NCBI RefSeq assembly: GCF_900637205.1
Contig: NZ_LR134355.1
Location: 2,604,001 to 2,668,000, forward strand
Source: Mycolicibacterium chitae
GTDB taxonomy: Bacteria > Actinomycetota > Actinomycetes > Mycobacteriales > Mycobacteriaceae
Length of the DNA: 64,000 nt
Direction of reading: 5' to 3'
How positions within the stretch are numbered: position 1 is the stretch's first letter; each line of letters opens with the position of its first letter. The position numbers and the translations under genes are program-made. Positions 29,533 to 40,100 of this stretch are shown here, one piece after another. The notes under the pieces were generated by a model. It saw only the letters and a list, made by a program, of their open reading frames with translations. It was not told the origin of the DNA and ran no database searches.

Positions 29533-32334
29533 TCAGGTGTTGTCGACGGCCACCACGCCGCGGCGGACGGCGTCGATGGCCCGCTTGGCGACGGCGCGCA
29601 ATTCGGGGTTCGGGGCCGCGATGCGGACCTGATCGAGCAGGTCGAGGACCTGTCGGCACCAGCGCACGAAATCGCCGGCCGACAGCGGCTGCGGTCGGGT
29701 GGCCGAACTGCTGGTATCGGCCACCGCGAGCGCCTCGGTCAGGTCGCCCGTGCTGGCCCACCGGTACATGGTCGCGATGAAACCCTCGTCGATGTCGCGC
29801 GACGGCGCGATGCGGTGGCGGTTCTCCTCGGCCCGCAACTCCCCCGAGAGCCGACGCGTGCCGACCAGGGCCCGGCGCAGCCCGGCGGTGGGCGCGTCGT
29901 ACAGCTGCGGTGACGGCCCGTCGCTGCCGCGCGATTCGAACACCACCGCCGAGAGGACGGCCGCCAGTTCGGCGGGGGCCAGCTTGTTCCATACCCCGGT
30001 GCGCAGACACTCGGCCACCAGCAGATCACTCTCGCTGTAGATGCGGGCCAGCAACCGGCCGTCGTCGGTGATCCGCAGCGCGCGCTTGCCGGTGTCCGGG
30101 CCGGGATCGGAGGCGGCTTCCGAGGCGATGAACCCCCGCTCGACCAGCAGCCCGACGATGCGGTCGAACGTGCGGGCCAGCGAGTTGGTGGCGGCGGCGA
30201 TCTTCTGCCGCAGCAGGTCGTTCTCCCGTTCGATGCGCAGGTACCGCTCGCCGGCGCGGACCTTCTCCTCCCGGTCGGGCGCGCTGTGGGCCGGGTGCCG
30301 GCGCAACTCCTCGCGCAGCGCGATCAGCTCGGGATCGTTGTCGGGGTCCTGACCGCCGCGCTTGCGCCGCTGCGAGGGCACGTCGAGCCCGGCGGCCGCC
30401 GACCGCAGCGCCGAGGCCAGATCGCGCCGCACCCGGGGCTGACGATGCTCGACCCGTTTGGGCAGCGACATGGTGCCCAGCGGAGCGGCGCCGCCGGAGT
30501 AGTCGGCCGAGGAGATCCGGCCCGCCCAGCGGTGCTCGCTGAGCACCAGGGGCCGCGGGTCGTCGTCGTCGCGGGCCGCCTCGAGCACGACGGCGAGCCC
30601 GCCGCGCCGACCCGAGGACACGTTGATGATGTCGCCGCGCCGCAGGGCGGCCAACGCCTCGGTGGCGGCGTGGCGCCGCTGCAGGCGCGACGAACGCGCT
30701 TGGGCCCGTTCGCGTTCGGAGATCTTGGCGCGCAGCCGCGCGTAGTCGAGCAGCGCGCTGTCCCGGCCGCCGATCTCGTCGGCGATCTCGTCGAGCAGCC
30801 GCTCGCCGCGCTCGACCCCGCGGACCAGGCCCACCACCGAACGATCCGCCTGATACTGCGCGAACGAGCGTTCCAACAGGTCCCGGGCCTGCGCGGGCCC
30901 CATCTGTCCGACCAGGTTGATCGTCATGTTGTAGGACGGCGCGAACGAACTCTTCAGCGGGAAGGTCCGGGTGGAGGCCAGGCCGGCGACCTCGGCGGGT
31001 TCGGCCGAGCTCTCCATCGGATTCCAGATCACCACCGCGTGGCCCTCGACGTCGATCCCCCGTCGCCCCGCGCGGCCGGTCAGCTGCGTGTACTCCCCGG
31101 GGGTCAGCGGCGCGTGTTGTTCACCGTTGAACTTCACCAGCCGCTCCAGGACCACGGTGCGGGCCGGCATGTTGATGCCCAAAGCCAGTGTCTCGGTGGC
31201 GAAGACGGCCTTCACCAGGCCGGCGGCGAACAGTTCCTCGACGGTGTGCCGGAAGACCGGCAGCATCCCGGCGTGGTGGGCCGCCAGCCCGCGCAGCAAC
31301 CCCTCGCGCCACTCGTAGTAGCCCAGCACCGGCAGGTCCGCATCCGGCAGGTCACCGCACCGACGCTCGATGATCTCGGCGATGCGGGCGCGTTCGGAGT
31401 CGGTGGTCAGCCGCATCGACGAGCGCAGGCACTGCTTGACCGCGGCGTCGCAGCCCACCCGGGAGAACACGAAGGTGATGGCGGGCAGCAGCCCCTCGCT
31501 GTCCAGGGTGGCGATCACGTCCGGTCGCGACGGCGGGCGGAACAACCCGGGCCGGCCCCGGTGCGAGCCGCGGCCCTTGGGGCTGCGGGGCCGCCAGTCG
31601 CTGAGCTGGTCGGCCTCGCGCCGATGCGCGATGTGGCGCACCAGTTCCGGATCGACCAGCAGCTTCTTGCCGCGCGCGGTCCCGTCGTAGTCGAACAGGT
31701 CGAACAGGCGCCGGCCCACCAGCATGTGCTGCCACAGCGGGACGGGGCGCTCCTCGTCGACGATCACCGTGGTGTCGCCGCGCACGGTCTGCATCCAGCC
31801 GCCGAATTCCTCGGCGTTGCTCACGGTGGCGGACAGGCTGGCCAGCCGGACCTCCTCGGGCAGGTGCAGGATGACCTCCTCCCACACCGCCCCGCGCATC
31901 CGGTCGGCCAGGAAGTGCACCTCGTCCATGACGACGTAGGAAAGCCCGTGCAGCGCCGGGGAATTCGCGTACAGCATGTTGCGCAACACCTCGGTGGTCA
32001 TCACCACCACCGGGGCGTCGGCGTTGACCGAGACATCACCGGTGAGCAAGCCGATCCGCTCGGGTCCGTACCGGCGCACCAGGTCGGTGTGCTTCTGATT
32101 GCTCAGCGCCTTGATGGGCGTGGTGTAGAAGCACTTGCGCCCGGCGGCCAGGGCCAGGTGCACCGCGAACTCCCCGACCACCGTCTTGCCCGCGCCGGTC
32201 GGCGCGCACACCAGCACGCCGTGGCCGCGCTCGAGGGCCTCACAGCCGCGCCGCTGGAAGTCGTCCAGGGTGAACGGCAGCTGCGTCGCGAACCGGTCGA
32301 GTTCGCCGGCCTCAGGCGATCCCTCAGGTGACAT
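29533..32334 (-). CDS. helY: Ski2-like DEAD/DEAH helicase HelY
   Basis: 933 residues from ATG 32334 ([13 protein letters not shown]). Helicase motifs run in order: Walker A 'CAPTGAGKT' with Lys50, '[12 protein letters not shown]' (Ia), '[14 protein letters not shown]' (II), '[14 protein letters not shown]' (III), and '[17 protein letters not shown]' (VI). A long C-terminal part has the DSHCT-type helical domain. It is the bacterial relative of Ski2/Mtr4 RNA helicases; M. tuberculosis HelY is Rv2092c. The start overlaps the tatC stop by 11 bp, making tatA-tatC-helY a coupled series. RNA unwinding is inferred. Confidence 0.95.
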   Translation of the reverse strand: MSPEGSPEAGELDRFATQLPFTLDDFQRRGCEALERGHGVLVCAPTGAGKTVVGEFAVHLALAAGRKCFYTTPIKALSNQKHTDLVRRYGPERIGLLTGDVSVNADAPVVVMTTEVLRNMLYANSPALHGLSYVVMDEVHFLADRMRGAVWEEVILHLPEEVRLASLSATVSNAEEFGGWMQTVRGDTTVIVDEERPVPLWQHMLVGRRLFDLFDYDGTARGKKLLVDPELVRHIAHRREADQLSDWRPRSPKGRGSHRGRPGLFRPPSRPDVIATLDSEGLLPAITFVFSRVGCDAAVKQCLRSSMRLTTDSERARIAEIIERRCGDLPDADLPVLGYYEWREGLLRGLAAHHAGMLPVFRHTVEELFAAGLVKAVFATETLALGINMPARTVVLERLVKFNGEQHAPLTPGEYTQLTGRAGRRGIDVEGHAVVIWNPMESSAEPAEVAGLASTRTFPLKSSFAPSYNMTINLVGQMGPAQARDLLERSFAQYQADRSVVGLVRGVERGERLLDEIADEIGGRDSALLDYARLRAKISERERAQARSSRLQRRHAATEALAALRRGDIINVSSGRRGGLAVVLEAARDDDDPRPLVLSEHRWAGRISSADYSGGAAPLGTMSLPKRVEHRQPRVRRDLASALRSAAAGLDVPSQRRKRGGQDPDNDPELIALREELRRHPAHSAPDREEKVRAGERYLRIERENDLLRQKIAAATNSLARTFDRIVGLLVERGFIASEAASDPGPDTGKRALRITDDGRLLARIYSESDLLVAECLRTGVWNKLAPAELAAVLSAVVFESRGSDGPSPQLYDAPTAGLRRALVGTRRLSGELRAEENRHRIAPSRDIDEGFIATMYRWASTGDLTEALAVADTSSSATRPQPLSAGDFVRWCRQVLDLLDQVRIAAPNPELRAVAKRAIDAVRRGVVAVDNT

Positions 32335-33259
32335 CGTCGTGCGCAATGCTGGTGGGTGCGCCGACCTGGGTCGGCGGCTCGATCACCGACGCCTCGTCGT
32401 CGTCGAGTTCGGCCTCCCGGGCGCGTTCACGCTTGGCCTTGCGCCGGTCGTGGAGGCGGGCGATCTGGATGGCGAACTCCATCAGCAGGGTCAACGCCAG
32501 GCCCAGCGCCAGCATGGAGAACGGGTCGTTGCCCGGTGTCGCGAACGCCGCGAACACGAACACGGCTAGGATCAGCCCGCGCCGCCACTCCTTGAGCTTC
32601 GCGTACGGCAGCACCCCGACGGCGTTGAGCATGATCAGGATCAGCGGGAACTCGAAACCGACGCCGAACACCAGCAGCAGGTTGATCAGGAAGCCGAAGT
32701 ACTGCTCGCCGGACAGCGCGGTGACCTGGACGTCGCTGCCGACGGTCAACAGGAAGTGCAGGGCCTTGGACAGCACCAGGTAGGCCAGCAGCGCGCCGGC
32801 GACGAACAGCACCGCCGCCGTCACCACGAAGGTGACCGCGAACCGGCGCTCCTTCTTGTACAGCCCCGGGGTGATGAACGCCCACAGTTGGTAGAACCAC
32901 ACCGGGCAGGCCAGGACGATGCCCGCCGCCAACGCCACCTTGAGGCGCAGCATGAACTGGTCGAACGGCCCGGTGGCCAACAGGCGGCAGCCGCCGTCGG
33001 CGCTGATCTCGGCGCGCGCCGACTCCGGCAACGCACAGTAGGGCCCGCGCAACCATTCCCCGAGGCTGTCGAACCCGAAGACGCCGTAGCTGTACCAGAG
33101 GAAGCCGACGGCGGTGGTGAGCACGATCGCCGCCATGGAGATCAGCAGCCGCGTGCGCAGTTCGCGGATGTGGTCGACGAGCGACATCGTCCCGTCGGGG
33201 TTGACTCTGCTGCGGCGCTGCCGCGGGTCGAGCCGTTTGAAGACGCCGGGAGTTTTCAC
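32324..33259 (-). CDS. tatC: Sec-independent protein translocase TatC
   Basis: 311 residues with six membrane helices and the family signature '[21 protein letters not shown]' near the N-terminus (conserved Glu of the signal-binding loop), then '[16 protein letters not shown]' and '[20 protein letters not shown]'. It recognises twin-arginine signal peptides and forms the receptor of the Tat translocon in the inner membrane. The charged C-terminal tail of about 55 residues ([18 protein letters not shown]) is longer than in E. coli. It lies 67 bp after tatA and overlaps helY by 11 bp; no tatB gene is present here. Confidence 0.96.
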   Translation of the reverse strand: MKTPGVFKRLDPRQRRSRVNPDGTMSLVDHIRELRTRLLISMAAIVLTTAVGFLWYSYGVFGFDSLGEWLRGPYCALPESARAEISADGGCRLLATGPFDQFMLRLKVALAAGIVLACPVWFYQLWAFITPGLYKKERRFAVTFVVTAAVLFVAGALLAYLVLSKALHFLLTVGSDVQVTALSGEQYFGFLINLLLVFGVGFEFPLILIMLNAVGVLPYAKLKEWRRGLILAVFVFAAFATPGNDPFSMLALGLALTLLMEFAIQIARLHDRRKAKRERAREAELDDDEASVIEPPTQVGAPTSIAHDDVT

Positions 33260-33326
33260 GGGATGAGTTCAGTCACGCGCCACCGGAGGGTGACGCGGCC
33301 TAGGACCAGGTGGACCGCGGCGGCCG

Positions 33327-33569
33327 TCAGGCCGGGCGGGCGTCGGTGTGGTTCGGGTCCGGGTTCGCCACCGGATCGACGACCCGCTCGGACTGCACCT
33401 GGGTCGGCGCCGGGTCCGGCTTGTCGGTCTGCAGTTCCTTGACCTCGGCCTTGAAGATGCGCATCGACTTGCCGAGGGAACGCGCGGCGTCCGGCAACCG
33501 CTTGGCCCCGAAGAGCAAGACGATCACCACAATGAGAATTGCCCAGTGCCACGGACTAAGAGCACCCAC
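33327..33569 (-). CDS. tatA: Sec-independent protein translocase TatA
   Basis: 80 residues from GTG 33569, with the typical TatA opening '[20 protein letters not shown]', then the hinge '[23 protein letters not shown]' forming the amphipathic helix. The C-terminal tail is acidic and Pro-rich. It multimerises to form the Tat pore with TatC. The start is set by near-identity to the M. tuberculosis protein. It lies 29 bp after pafC, and the order pafA-pafB-pafC-tatA-tatC is the conserved one. Confidence 0.95.
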   Translation of the reverse strand: MGALSPWHWAILIVVIVLLFGAKRLPDAARSLGKSMRIFKAEVKELQTDKPDPAPTQVQSERVVDPVANPDPNHTDARPA

Positions 33570-33598
33570 TTTGGTTACCTCCAGACGTTGGCTTGATG

Positions 33599-34564
33599 CT
33601 ACCCCGCCTCGGCGTAGGCGCCCAGTGCGGCGTGCGCGGCCCGACGGACCCGCTCGGCCAGTTCGGCGGGCTCGACGACGGTGACTTCGGCGCCGAAACC
33701 CAACACCAATCGTGCCATCCACTCGTCGGACGCGTACGTCATCGCGGCCTCGAAATGCCCGTCGGGCAGCTCGCGCAGCACCCGCATCGGGTAGTACTCC
33801 AGCGTCCACGCCGCCTCCGGGGAGATCCGCAGCGTGGCGGCCGGCAGCGCGGGATCGGAGTCGAACAGCGACGTGTCGGTGCTGCCCTGCAGGGCCGGCT
33901 CCGGCGGTGCGGAGGCCTCGTCGAGCACCGAGGCGTCCACGATCCGGTCGAACCGGAACAGTCGCACTCCCTCGGCCTCGCGGGACCAGGCCTCCAGATA
34001 GCTGTGGTCGCCCACCAGGACCACGCGGATGGGGTCCACGATCCGTTCGGACAGCGTGTCGCGGGAGGCCGAGTAGTACTCGAGGCGCACGGCATGGCCG
34101 CTGCGCACGGCCTCGCGGACCGCCGCGGCCGCCTCACTTTCGGCCGGGGCACGCTCCGGTTCGGCGGCGACGGCACCGGTCGGGTGCACCGCCCCGGCCG
34201 CGGATTCGATCTTGGCGATCGCGCTGCGGGCGGCCTCGGGGTCCACCACGCCGGGCACGTCGGCCAGCGCGCGCAGCGCCATCAGCAGACCGGTGGCCTC
34301 CGGGGAGGTCAACCGCAGCGGCTCGTCCATGCCGGCGGAGAACGTCACGTTGATGGTGTCGCCGGAGAACTCGAAGTCGATCAGATCGCCGGGGCCATAG
34401 CCGGGCAGTCCGCACATCCACAGCTGATCCAGGTCCTGCTGGAGTTGCTTGCGGGTGACCCCCAGATCGGCGGCGGCCTCCGCGTAGGTGATCCGCGGGT
34501 TGGCCTTGAGATACGGCACCATGTTGAGCAGCCGGACCAGCCGCGCCGACACCGAACTGCTCAT
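33599..34564 (-). CDS. pafC: WYL-domain transcriptional regulator PafC
   Basis: 321 residues: an N-terminal winged HTH ('[41 protein letters not shown]'), a WYL domain with '[27 protein letters not shown]' and a C-terminal WCX domain. PafC pairs with PafB as a heterodimer that activates the LexA/RecA-independent DNA-damage response in mycobacteria. The ATG start overlaps the pafB stop by 4 bp (34561-34564). It is followed 29 bp on by tatA. Confidence 0.95.
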   Translation of the reverse strand: MSSSVSARLVRLLNMVPYLKANPRITYAEAAADLGVTRKQLQQDLDQLWMCGLPGYGPGDLIDFEFSGDTINVTFSAGMDEPLRLTSPEATGLLMALRALADVPGVVDPEAARSAIAKIESAAGAVHPTGAVAAEPERAPAESEAAAAVREAVRSGHAVRLEYYSASRDTLSERIVDPIRVVLVGDHSYLEAWSREAEGVRLFRFDRIVDASVLDEASAPPEPALQGSTDTSLFDSDPALPAATLRISPEAAWTLEYYPMRVLRELPDGHFEAAMTYASDEWMARLVLGFGAEVTVVEPAELAERVRRAAHAALGAYAEAG

Positions 34565-35553
34565 CGGATGGCCTCCCCCGCGGCGGCGCGCAGCCGCGCC
34601 AGGACCTCGTCGCGCAGCGCCGCCGGTTCCAACACCACCGCGTCGGCGCCGTGTCCCGCGATCTCGCGGACCAGTCCGTTGTAGGGGCCGGTGTCGAGTT
34701 CGATGACCTCGCCGTCACGGCCGCCCAACGTCCTCGGTCCCGTCGAGGTGCCGGCCCGGCGCAGCGAGGTGGCGCGGCCGTCGGCCACCCAGACCCGGGC
34801 CTGCACCCCGCCGGGGGCCTCGGCGACGGCCTTGGTCACCACCGCGCGCAGGTCCACGCCGTCGGGCGGTCGGACCGCACCGGCGGGGCCGACGGCGGCG
34901 ACGTCGGTGCCCATCCGGGACAGCCGGAACGTGCGGGTGTCGTCGCGGTCGCGGTCGTGCCCGACCAGGTACCAGCGTCGGTGGTGGGTGATCACGCCCC
35001 ACGGTTCGACGGTGCGCTTGGTGAACGGCGCGGTCCTCGATGAGCGGTGGTCGAACTCGACGACCTTGCCGGCGTTGATGGCCGAGAGCAGCACCGGCAG
35101 CACCCCCTCGGAGCCGCGCAGGCCGGGGAATCCGGCGGGGGCGGACAGCGGGACGCCCACCTCCGGTTCGACGTCCACGCCGCCGGCCCGCAGTTTGAGC
35201 AGCGCACCCTGGGTGGCGGTGACCAGCTCCGGGGACTGCCACAGCTGGGTGGCCACGGCGACGACGGCGGCCTCGTCGGCGGTCAGTTCGATGTCCGGCA
35301 ACGCGTAGGCGTCGCGGTTGATGCGGTAGCCCTCGGTGGGGTCCAGCGAGGACACCCGGCCCGTCTCCAGCGGGATGCCCAGATCGCGCAGTTCGTTCTT
35401 GTCGCGTTCGAACATGCGCGAGAACGCGTCGTCGCTGGGGCTGTCGCCGTACCCGGCGACGCTCTTGCGGATTCGTTCGGCGGTGATGTACCCGTGCGTC
35501 GACAGCAGGGCGATGACGAGGTTCATCAACCGTTCGACTTTGGCGGTCGTCAC
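34561..35553 (-). CDS. pafB: WYL-domain transcriptional regulator PafB
   Basis: 330 residues from GTG 35553 (VTTAKVERLMNLVIALL), set by similarity to M. tuberculosis Rv2096c (about 332 residues). The winged-HTH segment is 'HGYITAERIRKSVAGYGDSP', then 'FSRMFERDKNELRDLGIPLETG'. The WYL motif sits in 'WGVITHHRRWYLVGHDRDRDDTRTFRLSRMG', with the Trp-Tyr-Leu signature intact. With PafC it recruits RNA polymerase to DNA-damage promoters. It lies 17 bp after pafA and overlaps pafC by 4 bp. Confidence 0.96.
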   Translation of the reverse strand: MTTAKVERLMNLVIALLSTHGYITAERIRKSVAGYGDSPSDDAFSRMFERDKNELRDLGIPLETGRVSSLDPTEGYRINRDAYALPDIELTADEAAVVAVATQLWQSPELVTATQGALLKLRAGGVDVEPEVGVPLSAPAGFPGLRGSEGVLPVLLSAINAGKVVEFDHRSSRTAPFTKRTVEPWGVITHHRRWYLVGHDRDRDDTRTFRLSRMGTDVAAVGPAGAVRPPDGVDLRAVVTKAVAEAPGGVQARVWVADGRATSLRRAGTSTGPRTLGGRDGEVIELDTGPYNGLVREIAGHGADAVVLEPAALRDEVLARLRAAAGEAIR

Positions 35554-35570
35554 GTTGTCAGCCCACGCCC

Positions 35571-36929
35571 CTACATCGACGCGATGAGTCGCTTGACCCG
35601 CTCGTCGACGGCGCGGAACGGGTCCTTGCACAGCACCGTGCGTTGCGCCTGATCGTTGAGCTTGAGGTGCACCCAGTCGACGGTGAAGTCGCGGCCGGCC
35701 TCCTGCGCCGCGGCGATGAACTCACCGCGCAGCTTCGCGCGGGTGGTCTGCGGCGGGGTGTTGACGGCCTCGTCGATCTCCTCGTCGGTGGTGATCCGGG
35801 CGGCCAGACCCTTGCGCTGCAGCAGGTCGAAGACTCCGCGGCCGCGCTTGATGTCGTGGTAGGCCAGGTCCAGCTGCGCGATCTTGGGATCGGAGAGCTC
35901 CATGTCGTAGCGGTCCTGATAGCGCTGGAACAGCTTGCGCTTGATCACCCAGTCGATCTCGGTGTCGACCTTGGCGAAGTCCTGACTCTCCACCGCGTCG
36001 AGTTGGCGGCCCCACAGGTCGACGACCTGCTGCAGCTGGGTGTCGGGTTCGCGGTTCTGCAGGTGCTCGACCGCGCGGGCGTAGTACTCGCGCTGAATGT
36101 CCAGGGCGCTGGCCTGCCGGCCGCCGGCCAGCCGGACCGGGCGCCGTCCGGTCAGGTCGTGGCTGACCTCTCGGATGGCCCGAATCGGGTTGTCCAGGGA
36201 GAAATCCCGGAACGGGACGCCGGCTTCGATCATCTCCAGCACCAACGCGGCGGTGCCCACCTTCAGCATGGTGGTCGACTCGCACATGTTGGAGTCGCCG
36301 ACGATGACGTGCAGCCGCCGGTACTTCTCGGCGTCGGCGTGCGGTTCGTCGCGGGTGTTGATGATCGGGCGGCTGCGGGTGGTCGCGCTCGACACGCCCT
36401 CCCAGATGTGCTCGGCGCGCTGCGACAGGCAGAAGGTCGCGGCCTTCGGCGTCTGCAACACCTTGCCCGCCCCGCAGATCAGCTGCCGGGTGACCAGGAA
36501 GGGCAGCAGCACATCCGAGATCCGGGAGAATTCGCCGGCCCGCACGATCAGATAGTTCTCGTGGCAGCCGTAGGAGTTGCCGGCGGAGTCGGTGTTGTTC
36601 TTGAACAGGTAGATGTCCCCGCCAATGCCCTCGTCGGCCAACCGCTGTTCGGCGTCGATCAGCAGGTCCTCGAGCACCCGCTCACCCGCGCGGTCGTGGG
36701 TGACCAGCTGGATGAGGCTGTCGCACTCGGCGGTGGCGTACTCCGGATGGCTGCCCACGTCCAGATACAGGCGCGCACCGTTACGCAGGAAAACATTCGA
36801 GCTGCGGCCCCACGACACCACGCGGCGGAACAGGTACCGGGCTACCTCGTCCGGTGACAGCCGCCGATGGCCGTGGAACGTGCAGGTGACACCGAATTCG
36901 GTCTCGATGCCCATGATTCGTCGCTGCAC
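35571..36929 (-). CDS. pafA: Pup-protein ligase PafA
   Basis: 452 residues from GTG 36929 ([18 protein letters not shown]), the exact M. tuberculosis length and nearly the same sequence throughout. It ligates the C-terminal Glu of Pup to substrate lysines, using ATP. The carboxylate-amine/glutamine-synthetase-like fold carries its metal and ATP residues in '[10 protein letters not shown]', '[17 protein letters not shown]' and '[22 protein letters not shown]'. The C-terminal domain ends '[20 protein letters not shown]'. The start of the pafABC-tatAC-helY series is 150 bp from the divergent 37080 gene; the pup, prcBA and dop genes are not in this window. Confidence 0.98.
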   Translation of the reverse strand: MQRRIMGIETEFGVTCTFHGHRRLSPDEVARYLFRRVVSWGRSSNVFLRNGARLYLDVGSHPEYATAECDSLIQLVTHDRAGERVLEDLLIDAEQRLADEGIGGDIYLFKNNTDSAGNSYGCHENYLIVRAGEFSRISDVLLPFLVTRQLICGAGKVLQTPKAATFCLSQRAEHIWEGVSSATTRSRPIINTRDEPHADAEKYRRLHVIVGDSNMCESTTMLKVGTAALVLEMIEAGVPFRDFSLDNPIRAIREVSHDLTGRRPVRLAGGRQASALDIQREYYARAVEHLQNREPDTQLQQVVDLWGRQLDAVESQDFAKVDTEIDWVIKRKLFQRYQDRYDMELSDPKIAQLDLAYHDIKRGRGVFDLLQRKGLAARITTDEEIDEAVNTPPQTTRAKLRGEFIAAAQEAGRDFTVDWVHLKLNDQAQRTVLCKDPFRAVDERVKRLIASM

Positions 36930-37079
36930 GATGTCGAGCTTACGGGTTGGGCGGTCGCAACGGTGCGGAAGAATCGCCGCAAGAGCGTCCGGACCTGACT
37001 TGACAGCCCCACCAGCGCACCGGTCGACGCTGTGGATCGCCGCGCACACCAGGGGCGCAACCGGCGCCAGCATGCGCCG

Positions 37080-37340
37080 ATGGAACCCACCGCACTGTCC
37101 CTCGATGCCGACCGGCTCCGCACCGCGGCCCGCGACGTCCTCGACCTCGCCGAGGCGCTGCGCCCGTTCTCGGATGTCGACCTGGGTGCCGCACTGCCCG
37201 GCTCGGCACTGGCCCGGACGGTGCCGCCGGACCCGCGTGCCCTGGCCGCCGACACCGTGCGCTGGGCGCAGCGCACCGAGGCCGCGGCCGACCGAATGAC
37301 CGATGCCGACGCGGCCGCGGCGGTGCGGCTGCGGCCATGA
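37080..37340 (+). CDS. Small EspC/WXG-like helical protein
   Basis: 86 residues from ATG 37080 ([20 protein letters not shown]). It is predicted to be a helical hairpin: helix 1 '[21 protein letters not shown]', a proline-containing turn with '[21 protein letters not shown]', and helix 2 '[19 protein letters not shown]'. Size and layout match the DUF2580/EspC-type partners of type VII secretion substrates, though no WXG turn is present. The stop overlaps the next gene's ATG by 4 bp (ATGA, 37337-37340), so the two are made together. The role as secretion partner is inferred. Confidence 0.7.
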   Translation: MEPTALSLDADRLRTAARDVLDLAEALRPFSDVDLGAALPGSALARTVPPDPRALAADTVRWAQRTEAAADRMTDADAAAAVRLRP

Positions 37341-39010
37341 CCGCCGCGCCGACAGTCGGCCAGGTCGAGCGGTGGCGACCCGAGGCGCTGTTCGCCGCCG
37401 CCGACGGCTGGGCCGCGCTGGCCGCGCGGTGGCGCGCGCTCGCGGACACGCTGCATCGGCTGGACCGCGACAGCTGGCACGGCGAGGCGGCCGAGCGCGG
37501 TTGGGCGCAGGCCCAGCACCTCGAGGCCGCGGCCTCGGACTGGGCGGCGCGGATGGGGGCGGCCGCGGTGCAGGCCCGCCGGGGCGGACGGGTGCTCGGC
37601 GCGGCGCACGCGGAGTTCCTCGGACTGCTCGCCGCAGTTCGCGCCGACGGGAACCTGATCGGCGACGACGGCACCGTGACCCCCGACCGTTCCGGTGAGC
37701 TGACATCGCGGGTGTACCACGGGCTGCGCCAGGTCCTGGCGGCCGACCATGATGTCGCGGGGGCGATCGAGCGCGCGCTGACCCTCGCCGCGGCACCCGC
37801 GGCGAGACCGGTCGCGACGACACCCGCGGCCGCCGAGGTGGTCGCCGGCTGGCCGACCATGAGCCAGGACCGCATCGGCGAGCAGATCTCGGCGATGAGC
37901 ACCGAGCAGCGCCGGCGACTGGTCGCGGGCGCACCGCTTCAGGTCGGCAACACCGATGGCGTGCCCTGGGACCTCCGGGTGGCCGCCAACCGGATCAACA
38001 TCGCCGAAGCCATTGCCGCCCAACAAGACATCCTGGCCCGCCCCGAGAACGACAAGATCGGTGCCGCGCTGGCGGGCGGTTTCGGCCTGGGCGCCGGCAT
38101 CGGTGGCTGGGGCACCCCGGGGGCGCGCGACCGCGTGCGCGCGGCGGCCTACCTCGACCCGGGCTGGCGGGCGGCCGCGATCGCCGCGCATGACCGAGAT
38201 GCCCACCGCCGCATCGAGTTCTACCGGGGCCTGCTCGCGGACGTCACCGATCCCACGGGACGTTCCGCGCGGGTGCGGCCCCGGCAGATCCTGGCGTTCG
38301 ACCCGGCCCGGTCCTCGTTGATCGAACTGCACGGCGACCTACGCACCGCGGGCAGCCTCGGGGTGCTGGTGCCCGGGATGAACACCACGGTGCTCGACTC
38401 GGCGGCCAACGTCCGCACCGCGCGGCGCTTCGTCGCCGCCGGCCGCGGCGAGGTCGCGATGATCACCTATCTCGGCGGCCCGTTTCCGACCGGTCCGGAC
38501 CCGGTCACCGGCCTGGTCGAGGCCGCCGACCCCAGCTACGCCGTAGCGATGGCGCCGCGGTTGGTGGCGTTCAGCGAGGACGTCGACCGCACCGTCGATG
38601 CCACCGGGCGGCACGTGCCGGTGACCTACCTCGGGCACTCGTACGGCGGCTCGATCCTGGGCACCGCGGAACGGTTGGGCCTCACCGCGGATCGGACCGT
38701 CTACGTGGAGGCCGCCGGCGCCGGCGTCGGGGTCTTCGACGAATCCGACTGGAACAACCGCAATCCCGATGTGCAGCGATACTCGATGACCGCGCCGGGC
38801 GACCCGATCGCGTGGGTGCAGGGGCTGCCGGGTGGGCCGCACGGCGCCGATCCCGACGAGATGTCGGGGGTGTGGCGGCTGGGCACCGGCCGCCGGCTGG
38901 ACGGCTCGGTGATGTCGGGGCCGGCCGCGCACAGCGACGTCGTCAACGAACCGTCGGACGCCTGGCACAACCTGCTCGCCGTGATCACCGGGACCCCGGT
39001 CCGGCGGTGA
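37337..39010 (+). CDS. WXG-headed alpha/beta hydrolase (DUF1023-like), candidate type VII substrate
   Basis: 557 residues. The N-terminal about 130 residues form a helical hairpin with '[19 protein letters not shown]'; WHG is a WXG turn. The C-terminal half is an alpha/beta hydrolase: '[19 protein letters not shown]' near the oxyanion region, nucleophile Ser435 in '[16 protein letters not shown]', then '[15 protein letters not shown]' and '[20 protein letters not shown]' (His). That resembles the DUF1023 lipase/esterase group of mycobacteria. No signal peptide, so export by a type VII (ESX) system with the upstream small helical partner is a reasonable inference. The substrate is unknown. Confidence 0.8.
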   Translation: MTAAPTVGQVERWRPEALFAAADGWAALAARWRALADTLHRLDRDSWHGEAAERGWAQAQHLEAAASDWAARMGAAAVQARRGGRVLGAAHAEFLGLLAAVRADGNLIGDDGTVTPDRSGELTSRVYHGLRQVLAADHDVAGAIERALTLAAAPAARPVATTPAAAEVVAGWPTMSQDRIGEQISAMSTEQRRRLVAGAPLQVGNTDGVPWDLRVAANRINIAEAIAAQQDILARPENDKIGAALAGGFGLGAGIGGWGTPGARDRVRAAAYLDPGWRAAAIAAHDRDAHRRIEFYRGLLADVTDPTGRSARVRPRQILAFDPARSSLIELHGDLRTAGSLGVLVPGMNTTVLDSAANVRTARRFVAAGRGEVAMITYLGGPFPTGPDPVTGLVEAADPSYAVAMAPRLVAFSEDVDRTVDATGRHVPVTYLGHSYGGSILGTAERLGLTADRTVYVEAAGAGVGVFDESDWNNRNPDVQRYSMTAPGDPIAWVQGLPGGPHGADPDEMSGVWRLGTGRRLDGSVMSGPAAHSDVVNEPSDAWHNLLAVITGTPVRR

Positions 39011-39017
39011 GCCCGGC

Positions 39018-40037
39018 TCACACCAGCTGGTCGGCGAGCTCCTCGATGGTGGCCCGGCTGCGTTCGGGGTCGGAGCCGGGTACGTAATCCGGCGAGGTGG
39101 GTTCGCCGACAACCCCGTTGGCGACGCGCTTCTGGGCCTGCCGGAACTCGGGCAGCGGTCCCATGGCCAGGTGCAGACCGTTGATGACGCTCCACACCGA
39201 CGCCTGGCGCAGCGCCCGCTCGATCGGGTTGGGCCGCTTGTACATCACCATGGCCGCGGCCCAGCTGGGCAGGGTGTCGCGGATCGCCCAGTCGATGAAC
39301 TCGCCGCCGGGTGGGCCGGGGTATTTGGCGTCGGCCAGGTTCAGCCCGGTCGCGGCGGCGGTCCCGTAGGTGATGGCCAACTTGGGCAGGTAGGAGTGCA
39401 GACACTCGAGGGTCTGCGCCTTGGTCTCGGGCAGGTCGGTGCCGCCGAGCGCGTGACCGACCTTGACGAACTCGCGGTAGTACCGGTCGATCTTCTTGCC
39501 CCGCAACGGGTTCGGGTGGTAGTACTCGTGCGCCGTGGCGATCCCCCACACCACGGTCGCATAATTCCAGCGCAGCCACTCGGGATCGTCGGCGTCATAC
39601 GGCAGCCCGTCCGGACGCACCCCCTTGACGGTGTGGTGCATGGCCCGCACGGTGTTGGCCAACCGCTGGGCGGTCTCCGTCGACCCGTACGCGGTGCCGA
39701 TGAAGAAGGACACCGAATGCGCCAGTCGCACCGCGGCCCCTTCGGGGTTGATCCGGAGGTCGAACAGGTCGTCCTCCGGGCGGTCGACGAGTCGCGAGTG
39801 GTGCACGCCCATCCAGAAGATGCTGGGGTCGAAGCGCTCGATGTAGGCCGCGCACTGCAACCCGAACACCAGGGCCGGCATGTGCGAGTGGACGTGCCAG
39901 ACCGCGCTGCCGGGCCCGAACCAGCCCGGATCCCCCTCCGGGCCGGCGAAGTCCAGCCCGCGGAAGTAGCGGCTCCGGATCTCGTCGTCGTAGAACCCGG
40001 CGATCTTGGACTGCAGCAGCTGATGCGGGAGTTGCAT
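39018..40037 (-). CDS. MpaB/Lcp-type oxygenase (DUF2236)
   Basis: 339 residues from ATG 40037 (MQLPHQLLQSKIAGFYDDEI). The family pattern is clear: 'SIFWMGVHHSRLVDRPEDD', 'VRLAHSVSFFIGTAYGSTETA', 'AMHHTVKGVRPDGLPYDADDPEWLRW' with the His-x-x-Val that binds haem in Lcp/MpaB proteins, then 'IATAHEYYHPNPLRGKKIDRYYREFVKVG'. These are haem b proteins; Lcp cleaves rubber, MpaB oxidises peptides; the reaction here is unknown. It diverges from the TetR gene at 40101 with an imperfect dyad between starts, the common MpaB/TetR arrangement. It is convergent with the hydrolase gene, 7 bp away. Confidence 0.85.
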   Translation of the reverse strand: MQLPHQLLQSKIAGFYDDEIRSRYFRGLDFAGPEGDPGWFGPGSAVWHVHSHMPALVFGLQCAAYIERFDPSIFWMGVHHSRLVDRPEDDLFDLRINPEGAAVRLAHSVSFFIGTAYGSTETAQRLANTVRAMHHTVKGVRPDGLPYDADDPEWLRWNYATVVWGIATAHEYYHPNPLRGKKIDRYYREFVKVGHALGGTDLPETKAQTLECLHSYLPKLAITYGTAAATGLNLADAKYPGPPGGEFIDWAIRDTLPSWAAAMVMYKRPNPIERALRQASVWSVINGLHLAMGPLPEFRQAQKRVANGVVGEPTSPDYVPGSDPERSRATIEELADQLV

Positions 40038-40055
40038 GCGTCTCACCCTAGCGAT

Positions 40056-40075
40056 CTGGATACGGGTGTGTCCAG
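40056..40075. promoter_or_regulatory. Candidate operator between mpaB-like and TetR genes
   Basis: The 20-mer CTGGATACGGGTGTGTCCAG has eight-base arms with one T/G wobble mismatch and a 4-bp centre. It lies 18 bp upstream of the oxygenase ATG and 25 bp upstream of the TetR GTG, in the 63-bp divergent gap. This is the expected location of a TetR operator. Confidence 0.65.
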
Positions 40076-40100
40076 AGTTGGTTGGCACTAGGCTGGCCCC

